A stretch of DNA of 64,000 nucleotides from Candidatus Avimonas narfae (GTDB taxonomy: Bacteria > Bacillota > Clostridia > Oscillospirales > Acutalibacteraceae), in assembly GCA_904395335.1 (NCBI GenBank), contig CAJFNR010000067.1:1-64000 (forward strand), given 5' to 3'. Below are positions 8,347 through 16,474 of this stretch, piece after piece; position 1 is the first letter of the stretch, and each line of letters begins with the position of its first letter. A program made the position numbers and the translations under genes. The notes under the pieces were generated by a model. It was not told the DNA's origin. It saw nothing but the letters and a program-made list of their open reading frames with translations, and did no database searches.

Positions 8347-9552
8347 TTATGTCAGCGATTCGTAAAGGTCCACGTATTCCTCAAACCGGCGGAGACCATC
8401 GTATAGGTGCGCTGCCCGCTCCACACAGGCCCAGCGGCAATCTTCCTCCGCCAGCTCCAGGGCGGCGTTCAGCAACGCGTCCGTATCCCCCGGCCTTACC
8501 GCCCGGCCGGTGGCGTCGTCCAGGGCCTCCCCCACGCCGCCGGTATCAAAGGCCGCCACCGGCGTCCCACAGGCCAGGGCCTCCAGATCCACGCTGGGGA
8601 AATTGTCCTCCCGCGTGGGGTTGATAAACACATCCGCCGCGCTGTACCAGGCCGCCATTTCCTCCGCCCCAGCAATATGGGACAACCGCACCACTGAGGT
8701 GGGAAGGCCAGAGCCCTGATCCTTCCGCAGCCCGGCTACCGCCAGACGCACCCCGGTAGGAAGGCGGAACGCCAGCTCCTCCAAATGACGCAGTCCCTTG
8801 CGGGGTTCCCAGACATTGGCGGCGGCCAGCAGCAGCTTCTCCCCCTCCCCGATGCCGAAACGCCGGCGAAGGGCCGTCCCCTCCTCCGGCCGGGGACAGA
8901 ACAGCGTCCGGTCGACGCCGTTGGGAATCACGTGAAGCGGATAGTCCTTCAGAAACGACCGGCGAACCAGGCCCGCCAGCCAGCGGGACGGAGTCACCAA
9001 CGTCAGCCGGGGCACACCGGTAAAAATGGCGCGCTTGTCCACCCAGTTCTTGTGGGAGGCGTCCACCACCCAGCTGGCGGGATACCCCCCGCGCTGGGGG
9101 CAGTCATGACACCCGCTCTCCCACCGGGGACAGCCCTCATAATCAAAAAACGCGCAGTGTCCGGTGAAGGCCCAGCAGTCGTGCAGCGTCCATACCACAG
9201 GGATACCCGCCTGCTTCAGCCAGCGAAACAGCTCCCCGATATGCAGGTAATAGCCGTGAAGGTTGTGCAGCTGGATCAGATCGGGCCGGTCCGCTTCCAT
9301 CCGCCGCAACAGGCTGCGGGTGGTTCCGGCCGAACCGAAGCCGTGCCGGTCGGTCAGCCGGGTGCGCAGCACATGGGAATATACCGAGCGGGAGGAACCG
9401 ATGGCAACGCACCGGCTCCCGGCCGGAGCCTCTCCCCGGCCAAAGGCCAGGGTGCCCTGATGACCCCGGCGGCGCAGCGTCTGGTCAATGCCCGCAGCCA
9501 GGCGGCCTGTGCTTCCCGATCCGCCCACCACGTTGATCTGCCAGATGTTCAC
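8347..9552 (-). CDS. GT4 family glycosyltransferase (WcaC-like)
   Basis: A 401-residue GT-B enzyme. The N-terminus (MNIWQINVVGGSGSTGRLA) and the TLHDCWAFTGHCAFFDYEGC segment, followed by a Cys-rich CHDCPQ loop, are typical of colanic-acid/capsule type GT4 proteins. The C-terminal domain has VIPNGVDRTLF, LAAANVWEPRKGL and the acidic NFPSVDLEALACGTPV motif. The start is GTG at 9552, overlapping the upstream gene's stop by 4 bases (GTGA). It probably adds one sugar of a surface glycan repeat. Confidence 0.9.
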   Translation of the reverse strand: MNIWQINVVGGSGSTGRLAAGIDQTLRRRGHQGTLAFGRGEAPAGSRCVAIGSSRSVYSHVLRTRLTDRHGFGSAGTTRSLLRRMEADRPDLIQLHNLHGYYLHIGELFRWLKQAGIPVVWTLHDCWAFTGHCAFFDYEGCPRWESGCHDCPQRGGYPASWVVDASHKNWVDKRAIFTGVPRLTLVTPSRWLAGLVRRSFLKDYPLHVIPNGVDRTLFCPRPEEGTALRRRFGIGEGEKLLLAAANVWEPRKGLRHLEELAFRLPTGVRLAVAGLRKDQGSGLPTSVVRLSHIAGAEEMAAWYSAADVFINPTREDNFPSVDLEALACGTPVAAFDTGGVGEALDDATGRAVRPGDTDALLNAALELAEEDCRWACVERAAHLYDGLRRFEEYVDLYESLT

Positions 9553-10769
9553 CTCTTCCCCGTCCCTTCGTCCGCCTCCGTCAGTTGCCGGATCAGTTCA
9601 TCCAACCGCTCCATAAACTGCCGAAGGGTAAAATGCTCTTCAAAATACCGGCGGCCCTTCCGCCCTTTTTCCCGGTAGAGCTCTGGACAGGCGGCCATCT
9701 TTTCCAGGGCGGCCGCCAACCCCTGAGCATCCCCAGCGGGCACGCAGATGCCGCAGTCCGCCGCCGTCATTTCCAACGGCACGGCGCCATCCGCCGCCGC
9801 CGCCACCGGCTTGCCCGCCCCCAGATAGCCCTGAAACTTGGCGGGCAGGGTCTGCCCGATAAAGTCGCCACCCCGCAGGGTCAGCACCAGTATATCCGCC
9901 TGCCGGTAAAAATCCGGCATATCCTGCGCGGGACGGGCCCCGTAAAAGGTTACCCGGTTTTGCAGCCCCCATTCCTCCGACAGGCGGCGTAGACGGGGGA
10001 GCTCGCTGCCATCCCCCACAATCTGTAGGCGCAGGCGGCTGTCCTCCGGCAGCTGCGAGGCCGCCTCCAACAGGCAGTCCACGTTCTGCACCGCGCCGAT
10101 GTTTCCGGCAAACAGGCAATTGACCGTATCGTGATCCTCAAACCGGCAGCAAACGGAGGAAAACCAATCCTCCGCATGCTGGGGAAGGTAGGTCATGCGC
10201 TCGCGGGGCAGCCCCAACTCCCGTTCCAAGTATTCCACAAACGGCGCCGAGGTTACCGCCAGCCGGTCCGCTCCCCGGTAGATCCAGCGGCTCCACCCTT
10301 TCATCAGGCGGAATAGGAGGTGGTTCTCTCCGATTCCCCACGCCTTCAGGCTTTCCGGCCAGAGATCGCAGCAGTACAAAAGCAGCGGAGCACCGGTGCG
10401 CTTTTTATGCGACAGGGCGGGGAGCGCCTGCAGCACCGGCGAGGTCTGGTAAGACAGCACCAGATCCGCGCGGAACCGGCACATCCGGGCATACAGCATC
10501 CCGGAAACGGCGAAAGAGGCATAATTGAGCGCCCGGCAAAGCATCCCCCGCCGGCGGGATAAGGTAGGTACCCGAACAATCTCTACGCCGTTCCAGCTTT
10601 CCCGCCGGCGGCGAAAGAAACGGTACTCCCGCGGCACCTTGGAGGAAGCGTAATCAGGCAAACCGGTGAGCACCTTCACCCGGTGCCCCTGCTCGGCCAG
10701 GGCGGCCGCCACATCATTGATGCGGAAATTTTCCGGATAGAAATACTGAGATACCACCAAGATGTTCAT
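9549..10769 (-). CDS. GT4 family glycosyltransferase (WbuB/WcaI-like)
   Basis: A 406-residue glycosyltransferase and first gene of the operon. It opens with MNILVVSQYFYPENFRINDV, typical of WbuB/WcaI proteins that transfer GlcNAc-type or fucose-type sugars. The acceptor domain has the LLYCCDLWPESLKAWG segment; the donor domain has FAGNIGAVQNVDCLLEAA and a QTLPAKFQGYLGAGKPV region in the place of the usual EX7E motif. Its ribosome binding site is weak. A promoter (10808-10836) and a terminator-like stem (10886-10965) lie upstream. Confidence 0.9.
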   Translation of the reverse strand: MNILVVSQYFYPENFRINDVAAALAEQGHRVKVLTGLPDYASSKVPREYRFFRRRRESWNGVEIVRVPTLSRRRGMLCRALNYASFAVSGMLYARMCRFRADLVLSYQTSPVLQALPALSHKKRTGAPLLLYCCDLWPESLKAWGIGENHLLFRLMKGWSRWIYRGADRLAVTSAPFVEYLERELGLPRERMTYLPQHAEDWFSSVCCRFEDHDTVNCLFAGNIGAVQNVDCLLEAASQLPEDSRLRLQIVGDGSELPRLRRLSEEWGLQNRVTFYGARPAQDMPDFYRQADILVLTLRGGDFIGQTLPAKFQGYLGAGKPVAAAADGAVPLEMTAADCGICVPAGDAQGLAAALEKMAACPELYREKGRKGRRYFEEHFTLRQFMERLDELIRQLTEADEGTGKR

Positions 10770-10807
10770 TCCGTACCGCCCCGCTTTGCCGGATACTTAT
10801 CTTATGA

Positions 10808-10836
10808 AGCATACCATATCCGTGCACGGAATTCAA
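10808..10836 (-). promoter_or_regulatory. Predicted promoter of the glycan operon
   Basis: On the minus strand TTGAAT (10836-10831) and TATGCT (10813-10808) are 17 bp apart. The 5' leader would be about 30 bases long. Confidence 0.5.
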
Positions 10837-10885
10837 CCGATACCGCCCCGTTTTCCTCATGGGCGCCCCAACCCATTACACCACT

Positions 10886-10965
10886 CATAAAAAAGAAGGA
10901 TCGGGTCTCATCGGTTCATACTGCACTGCCGCACAGCAACCGGACAATAGGAAACCCCATCCTTC
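10886..10965 (-). terminator. Terminator-like long hairpin downstream of sigF
   Basis: On the minus strand GAAGGATGGGGTTTC pairs with GAGACCCGATCCTTC (one mismatch and one G-U pair), with about 41 bases in the loop, followed by TTTTTT. It probably ends the spoIIA transcript. The large loop could also hide an attenuator. The remaining bases of the 311-bp gap (10966-11080) show nothing else that I recognise. Confidence 0.6.
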
Positions 10966-11080
10966 ATGAATATATACCCCGGGGACGGAATCCGAACCGG
11001 CAATCGTTTAGATTGCACCGGCCGTTTCCCTAACTGCCGAAAGGAGGATCATGCGCACGGCAGACCGCCTGTTTTCCCGG

Positions 11081-11764
11081 TTACCCGGTCAGCTTCTCTC
11101 TCATCCGGGCCAGAATCGCCCGCTCCCTGCGGGAGACCTGCACCTGAGTCATGCCCAGAAGATCCGCTGTCGCCTGCTGAGTGCGGCTGTGGAGGTACCT
11201 CTGGACGATCAGGGCCCGATCCTGAGGCGGAAGTTCCCTGAGCACCTGGCGCAAAGCGATTCGATCCGTGATCCCTTCCTCCGGAGGGGCCACCGGCACA
11301 TCGATCTGATTCCCCTCCTCTTCCTCCCCCGAACGGGTGAGAGACAGCGGGGGAAGCGAAGCGCCCAGTGCCTCCGCCGCCTGCTCTGGTTCTACCCCCA
11401 GAAGATTGGCCAGCTCATGCACCGTGGGTTCCCGGCCCTGAGACGCGGCAAAGGCATCCCTTTCCCGGGAAGCGCGCAGCGACAGCTCCTTGAGGGAACG
11501 GCTCACCTTCACCGATCCCCCGTCGCGGAACAGCCGCCGTATCTCACCCAGAATCACCGGCACGGCATAGGTGGAGAAACGGAGTCCCCGCTCCTCTTCA
11601 AAGCCGTCCGCCGCCTTCACCAAGCCCATACAGCCGGCCTGGAACAGATCGTCATATTCCACGCCCCGTCCCAGAAAACGGCGGGCGCAGGCATGTACCA
11701 GGCCGATATTTTCACAGATGCGTTGGTCGCGGTCCTGCGGCAGGCTTTTTTCCGTTCCGCTCAC
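11081..11764 (-). CDS. sigF: RNA polymerase sigma-F factor (SpoIIAC)
   Basis: Sigma-F is the first forespore-specific sigma factor of sporulation. The 227-residue protein has sigma-70 region 2 (YDDLFQAGCMGLVKAADGF, then RFSTYAVPVILGEIRR), a short region 3 and region 4 (LPPQDRALIVQRYL, TQQATADLLGMTQVQVSRRE). Its start overlaps spoIIAB by 4 bases (ATGA), the typical coupled spoIIA arrangement. It is held inactive by SpoIIAB and released by unphosphorylated SpoIIAA, both encoded directly upstream. Confidence 0.97.
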   Translation of the reverse strand: MSGTEKSLPQDRDQRICENIGLVHACARRFLGRGVEYDDLFQAGCMGLVKAADGFEEERGLRFSTYAVPVILGEIRRLFRDGGSVKVSRSLKELSLRASRERDAFAASQGREPTVHELANLLGVEPEQAAEALGASLPPLSLTRSGEEEEGNQIDVPVAPPEEGITDRIALRQVLRELPPQDRALIVQRYLHSRTQQATADLLGMTQVQVSRRERAILARMREKLTG

Positions 11765-12246
11765 CTTTTTTTCGCCCGTCCCTTCGACTTGGCTTCCGGC
11801 GCTTTCTCCGTGTCGCCGCCGCGGCGCGCCACCAACTTTTCCATGGTGACACTGGTTCCCTTACCCGGCTTGGAGGTGACCTTCAGCCGGTCCGTAAAGC
11901 TTTCCATCACGGAAAAGCCCAGTCCGGACCGCTCCTCTCCCCCGGTGGTATAGAGCGGTTCCATTGCCAGCCCCACATCCTCGATTCCGCAGCCCTTATC
12001 TCGGATTTTGACGGTGACGCGGCCGGTTTCATACAGCCGTACGGTCAGCGTGATGTCGCCGATGCGATCCGGATAGGCGTGGACAATACAGTTGGTCACC
12101 GCCTCGGAAATCGCGGTGCGCAGATCGGCCAGCTCATCCACCGTGGGATCCAGCTGGGAAACAAAGGCGGCCACCGCCGCCCGGGCATACGCCTCATTGG
12201 CGGAACGGCTGGGGAATACCAGCTTCATTTCGTTAATCGCTTTCAT
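11761..12246 (-). CDS. spoIIAB: Anti-sigma-F factor / serine kinase SpoIIAB
   Basis: SpoIIAB is a GHKL kinase that binds sigma-F and phosphorylates SpoIIAA. The 161-residue product has the N-box ISEAVTNCIVHAYP, the G1 box DKGCGIED and the G2 box GLGFSVM. I begin it at the ATG at 12246 (MKAINEMKLVFPSRS), which matches the usual N-terminus; the reading frame stays open upstream but does not resemble the family. The C-terminal tail (EKAPEAKSKGRAKKR) is basic and somewhat longer than in Bacillus. Confidence 0.96.
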   Translation of the reverse strand: MKAINEMKLVFPSRSANEAYARAAVAAFVSQLDPTVDELADLRTAISEAVTNCIVHAYPDRIGDITLTVRLYETGRVTVKIRDKGCGIEDVGLAMEPLYTTGGEERSGLGFSVMESFTDRLKVTSKPGKGTSVTMEKLVARRGGDTEKAPEAKSKGRAKKR

Positions 12247-12290
12247 GTATGTAGTTCCATCCTTTCGGTTTGTGTTTTGAAAAAGAATGA

Positions 12291-12599
12291 TTATCCCTGA
12301 ATGATGTTCAGGCGGTCCATCCCGGCCAGGGCCAGCATTTTGCGCACCCGGTCGGAACAGCCGGTGACCGAGACCGTTCCCCCCAACAGATTCATCAGGC
12401 GGTATCGGCCCATAATCAAGCCCACGCCGGAGCTGTCCATAAAGGTGATGCCGCTGAAGTCCAGCCGGAGATGCTCCGGCTTCACCCGTTCCACCACAGC
12501 GTCCACCTGTTCTCTCATTTGTGCGGCGGTATGATGGTCCAGTTCTCCGCTGAGCCATGCCGTCACGGTATCCCCTGTTGTTTCGATGCGATATGCCAT
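12291..12599 (-). CDS. spoIIAA: Anti-anti-sigma factor SpoIIAA (STAS domain)
   Basis: SpoIIAA frees sigma-F from SpoIIAB when it is not phosphorylated. The 102-residue STAS protein holds the phosphorylation motif FMDSSGVGLIMGRY, with the target serine at about residue 56. The ATG at 12599 is preferred over one 21 bases upstream because GAGGA lies at a suitable distance. The gap to spoIIAB is 44 bases. Only about 50 bases separate the start from the folC terminator, so a sporulation promoter must lie in that short stretch or within folC; I could not identify a convincing sigma-H site. Confidence 0.95.
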   Translation of the reverse strand: MAYRIETTGDTVTAWLSGELDHHTAAQMREQVDAVVERVKPEHLRLDFSGITFMDSSGVGLIMGRYRLMNLLGGTVSVTGCSDRVRKMLALAGMDRLNIIQG

Positions 12600-12652
12600 A
12601 TCCGGATTCCTCATTTCCACAGGAAGCGCGCAATAACGGCGCGCCCCAAAAT

Positions 12653-12680
12653 AAAAAAACCTCTATCCATATGATAGAGG
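12653..12680 (-). terminator. Rho-independent terminator of folC
   Basis: On the minus strand CCTCTATC-ATATG-GATAGAGG is followed directly by TTTTTTT, between folC and spoIIAA. Confidence 0.85.
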
Positions 12681-12760
12681 CTTGTCCCTGCGCATCGGCG
12701 GGAATGCCGCCGTCGTATCGGGAATCTTTCCGTCGTCGTGAAGGGAAGGCTATCGAAATA

Positions 12761-14053
12761 CTAAACAGCGTTCCCTTTTTTGTCCCTTTGGGTCACAAGG
12801 AGAGGGCGCAGCTCCGCCCCTAGGTAAAAGGACCCGGCGACCACCACCGGCTTTTTTCCCGCTAGCCGGAACGCCAGCTCTAGAGCCAGGGCCGGATCCT
12901 CCGCCGCATAGGTCTCCCGGCATCCACCCCGCTCCAGTTGCCGCTTCAGTTCCTCCGCCGGCAGGGCGGGGCGGGGGCCGCGAGGCGTACAACAAACGGC
13001 ACGCCGGCACAGCGGCGCCAGCAACGCGGCACAGCGCGCCGTTTCCTTATCCGCCAACATACCGATGAGCAGCGTTATCCTCCCCTTTCCCCATAGGGAT
13101 TGCACCGTTTCCGCCAACGCCCCTACTCCGTGGGGATTGTGAGCTCCGTCCAGCAGAAGGGGAGGCTCCCTGCGGATCAACTCCTGCCGGCAGGGCATCC
13201 GGACGCTTGCCAGCCCCTGTTCGATATCCCGGGAGGATAGCCCTGGAAGGCACACCCGGGCAGCTTCCACTGCGGTGACGGCATTTTCCCGCTGCCGGTC
13301 CCCCAGCAGAGGCAGGGCAATGCGGCACCCGTCGTACACAAAGGTGCTTCCCTCCGGCCCTTCCTCCAGAAGCTCCGCCGTTTCCATCCGCGGAATCAGC
13401 AGCCTTACCCCTTCCGCCGCCGTGCGTTCCAACAGGGCGGCCAGCGCTTCCTCAGGCTGGGAAGGACAGGATACCGCCGTACAGGGATGCTTGATGATCG
13501 CACTTTTGTTGGCCGCGATCTCCTCCAGCGTTTCCCCCAGCCAGGCGGTATGGTCCAAGGCAACCGGCGTGATCACTGCCGCCCGAGGCGGAGGGATCAC
13601 ATTGGTGGCGTCGTCGCGTCCCCCCATACCGCATTCCAGTACGGTAAAATCGGTTTGCTCCTCGGCAAAATACAGCAGCGCCAGCGCCGTCACCAGCTCA
13701 AACTCGGACAAGGGGCCCGCCTCCCCCATTTCCGTCTGCCACCGCGAAAGCCTCTGCACCAGCCCGGCAAACCGTTCCTCTCCGATGGGCTGCCCGTCGA
13801 TAGTGATGGTATCCCGCAGGCCGGTCACCGCCGGAGAGGAATACAGTCCCACCCGTTTCCCCGCCGCCGTCAGTATCCCCGCGATCATCGCCGCAGTGGA
13901 TCCCTTGCCGTTGGTACCGGCCACATGAATATACGCCTGCCGGTCCAGTGTCTGCCCCGACAGCTTTAGCACCTTCTGCATCCGTTCCAGCCCGGGCTTG
14001 ATCTCCCCGGGACGGCATCCGGCCAGAAAGGCCCGCGCCTCTCTATAGGTCAT
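12761..14053 (-). CDS. folC: Folylpolyglutamate synthase / dihydrofolate synthase
   Basis: FolC adds glutamate residues to folates (and to dihydropteroate). The 430-residue Mur-ligase-type protein has the P-loop HVAGTNGKGSTAAMIAG, the FELVTALALLYFAEE region, ECGMGGRDDATNV, and ITPVALDHTAWLGETLEEIA with the catalytic loop. The C-terminal domain has LLDGAHNPHGVGAL. ATG at 14053 is chosen because GGGGAG lies 7 bases upstream; an earlier in-frame ATG lacks a site. It is transcribed away from the GHL10 gene. Confidence 0.95.
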   Translation of the reverse strand: MTYREARAFLAGCRPGEIKPGLERMQKVLKLSGQTLDRQAYIHVAGTNGKGSTAAMIAGILTAAGKRVGLYSSPAVTGLRDTITIDGQPIGEERFAGLVQRLSRWQTEMGEAGPLSEFELVTALALLYFAEEQTDFTVLECGMGGRDDATNVIPPPRAAVITPVALDHTAWLGETLEEIAANKSAIIKHPCTAVSCPSQPEEALAALLERTAAEGVRLLIPRMETAELLEEGPEGSTFVYDGCRIALPLLGDRQRENAVTAVEAARVCLPGLSSRDIEQGLASVRMPCRQELIRREPPLLLDGAHNPHGVGALAETVQSLWGKGRITLLIGMLADKETARCAALLAPLCRRAVCCTPRGPRPALPAEELKRQLERGGCRETYAAEDPALALELAFRLAGKKPVVVAGSFYLGAELRPLLVTQRDKKGNAV

Positions 14054-14135
14054 AGCGTTTCTCCCCTTTTCCAGCAATCCTTCCTATCCATCTTAAAAGA
14101 TCGGAGGCTCCTGTGCAAGTCCCCGGGCTTTTCTC

Positions 14136-14163
14136 TTTACATTTTTCTCTCCCGTGTTATGAT
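14136..14163 (+). promoter_or_regulatory. Predicted promoter of the GHL10 gene
   Basis: TTTACA at 14136-14141 and TATGAT at 14158-14163 with a 16-bp spacer, about 65 bp before the ATG. Confidence 0.45.
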
Positions 14164-14227
14164 TAAGAAAAACAGCCTGAGGATTCCCTAACGGAACCCC
14201 TTTTTGAGGAAGAAAGCGAGGCGTACA

Positions 14228-16258
14228 ATGGAAACAACGGTGATTCAAACGTTCCCTTACGATGCCCTGAGTCCCCACACCCGGGAGGATCATCCCGGCG
14301 GCTTTGATCAGCGAACCGGCCAGCCCATCCCCGGCTTCCGCGGGGAGGACCAGCTGCTGGTATACGACGAGTCCTACGGCCAGAAGTCCACCGGTACCAA
14401 CTATTGGGGCGTGGAACTGCTGGTGGACCGGGACGGCACCATTCTCCGCGCGGCGGGCGGGGACAGCCCTATCCCGGAGGGCGGGCTGGTTATCTCCGGA
14501 AACGGCCGCTGGTCCCGTCCCCTGACGGAAGTGGATCCCTTCGGCGTCCGGGTGACTCTGGACCGGGAGCACAAGGAGGTTCGGCTGGAAACCTCCCCCG
14601 CGCTGCTGCGCGCCGCCGCCGAAAAAGCGGTTTGCCGCCTGGAGAAAACAGTCCGGCAGGCGGAAGAAAAGCTGCTGGACATCGACTACACAGCCGTGCA
14701 GGCCCTTCTGGGGGACATCCGGGAAAAGTCCGCGGCCCTTGCCGGCTTTGGCGACGAAGATGTCGAGGCCCCCGCCCGGGAGGTGGGACGCTTGGCCGTC
14801 CGGGGACAGCTGATGTGCCTGCCCACCCTGCGGGTGGAAAAGCGGGCGGTCTGGTACCGGGCATCGGAGACCTGCGAAAAAGAGGTGGAGGAAACCGTCC
14901 GGTATGTCAAAAGCGCCGGTCTCACCGCCATTTATCTGGAGTCCTGGTACGAGGGCTTTACCATCTGGCCTTCCGCTATTCCCGGTGTCCGGATGCTTCC
15001 GGGGCTGAAAGGATTCGATGTGCTGGAGGCGTTTGTCCGCATCGGCCACCGCATGGGTATCGAAATCCACGCCTGGGTGGAAACCTTTATGGCCGGCATC
15101 ATTCCCCCGGGCAAGGACAACACTCCGGAAAATGTGGCCATCTATGCCCCCCTCATCGCTGACCATCCCCACTGGGCCCTGACTTCCCGGCAGGGCAGCC
15201 GTGCCTCCTACATTCCCTTTGACCGCATCCATATGTATTTTATGAATCCCATGGAGGAAGAGGCGCGGGACCTGGTCTCCCGCATCTACCAGGAGATGGT
15301 CTCCCGGTACGATCTGGACGGCGTGAATTTCGACTATGTCCGTTTCCCCCAGCCCAATCAACCCGGGGACGGTTCCCTGGACGATTTCGGTTTCTGCGAC
15401 AATATTGTGGCCGCTTACCGGGAACAATACGGCACCGATCCCTATGAAATCACGGAGCAGCATCCCCAGTGGCGCCAGTGGTGCCACTTCCGCGCCGAGC
15501 TCATCAACACCTTTGTCTACCGGACGGCGGACGAACTGCACACTCTGCGTCCGGGACTAAGTATTTCCGTGGCCATCTGGGCCAACTTCGAGGAAGCCGC
15601 TACGGTGAAATATCAGGAATCCATGGACTGGGTAACCAAGGGGTACATCGACGAGGTCTTTACCATGTCCTATTATATGGATTTGAGGCCGGTGCTGGAG
15701 GAAACCCATGAAACCCGCCGTCGTGCAGAGGATCAGGCCTTTTCCTCCACCGGTATCGCCGCTTTTATGGACGTTCCCCGGGATCTGTTTTTGGATATGC
15801 TGCTGCGCATCCGCGACGAGAACACCGCCGGTGCCGCCATTTTCGCCCTTGGCTCCTTTAGGGAAAAGAAGATGGAGGAATGGCTGCGGCCCGGGCTGTA
15901 CCGGGAGGATGCCGCCGCCTCACCTGATCGGGTCCCTCAGGCTGTTCCCGCCCTGCTGGAAGATATGCTGCGCCGGATCCGTACCCTATATGTCCCCAAA
16001 GCCGGCGGGACAGAAGACAATTACGGTGCCCCCTCCATCCAGCGGCTACTGAATCAGTTGACCGACAGCTCCTTTGATGACGCGGGCTGTGCCCGGCTGG
16101 AGGAGGAAGCACAAAGGCAGGAAAAGGCCGCGGAGTCCCTGCCGGTCTCTCTGGTGGCCCGGCAGCTGCTGAGCCGCGACTGGCAGCGGATCCGTTATCT
16201 TCTGCGCGTCTACCGCAACCGTCTGGCCGCTCTTTCCCGGGGCAACCGCCATGCCTGA
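14228..16258 (+). CDS. GHL10/DUF187-type glycoside hydrolase-like protein
   Basis: A 676-residue protein whose centre matches the family-10-like glycosyl hydrolases (YngK/GHL10 group, TIM barrel). Visible are IYLESWYEGFTIWPS, IEIHAWVETFMAG, HPHWAL, the DGVNFDYVRFP motif with the likely catalytic Asp region, SVAIWAN and EVFTMSYYMD. The N-terminal 230 residues are a separate domain with WGVELLVDRDG. No signal peptide or membrane helix is visible, although most relatives are exported. The natural substrate of this group is not firmly known. ATG at 14228 follows GAGG by 6 bases; a TTG 24 bases upstream is a weaker choice. Confidence 0.85.
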   Translation: METTVIQTFPYDALSPHTREDHPGGFDQRTGQPIPGFRGEDQLLVYDESYGQKSTGTNYWGVELLVDRDGTILRAAGGDSPIPEGGLVISGNGRWSRPLTEVDPFGVRVTLDREHKEVRLETSPALLRAAAEKAVCRLEKTVRQAEEKLLDIDYTAVQALLGDIREKSAALAGFGDEDVEAPAREVGRLAVRGQLMCLPTLRVEKRAVWYRASETCEKEVEETVRYVKSAGLTAIYLESWYEGFTIWPSAIPGVRMLPGLKGFDVLEAFVRIGHRMGIEIHAWVETFMAGIIPPGKDNTPENVAIYAPLIADHPHWALTSRQGSRASYIPFDRIHMYFMNPMEEEARDLVSRIYQEMVSRYDLDGVNFDYVRFPQPNQPGDGSLDDFGFCDNIVAAYREQYGTDPYEITEQHPQWRQWCHFRAELINTFVYRTADELHTLRPGLSISVAIWANFEEAATVKYQESMDWVTKGYIDEVFTMSYYMDLRPVLEETHETRRRAEDQAFSSTGIAAFMDVPRDLFLDMLLRIRDENTAGAAIFALGSFREKKMEEWLRPGLYREDAAASPDRVPQAVPALLEDMLRRIRTLYVPKAGGTEDNYGAPSIQRLLNQLTDSSFDDAGCARLEEEAQRQEKAAESLPVSLVARQLLSRDWQRIRYLLRVYRNRLAALSRGNRHA

Positions 16259-16390
16259 TCCTCTCTGTCACGGTACGTCCTTATTCGGCGGCTTTCCTCT
16301 CTTTCGCCCTGAAACTGTTTCCATCTTGCCGCGTTTTGTTTCCAATAAGTCCCATTCCTCCTCCCAGCGAAAAAACCGGCTCCCCATCAC

Positions 16391-16419
16391 TTGATTTACA
16401 AACGGCCTTCCCCTATCAT
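16391..16419 (+). promoter_or_regulatory. Predicted promoter of the AraC-type regulator
   Basis: TTGATT at 16391-16396 and TATCAT at 16414-16419 with a 17-bp spacer. Confidence 0.5.
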
Positions 16420-16474
16420 AGAGAAAGATATTCTCTTTTCCTATACAGAAGGATTCGTCAGGGGAGGAACTTTT

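Noticed and set aside
14093-15541. Long open frame (482 codons) on the minus strand over the GHL10 gene
   Set aside because: It is the mirror of a recognisable plus-strand enzyme, has no ribosome binding site or family similarity, and long antisense frames are expected at this G+C.
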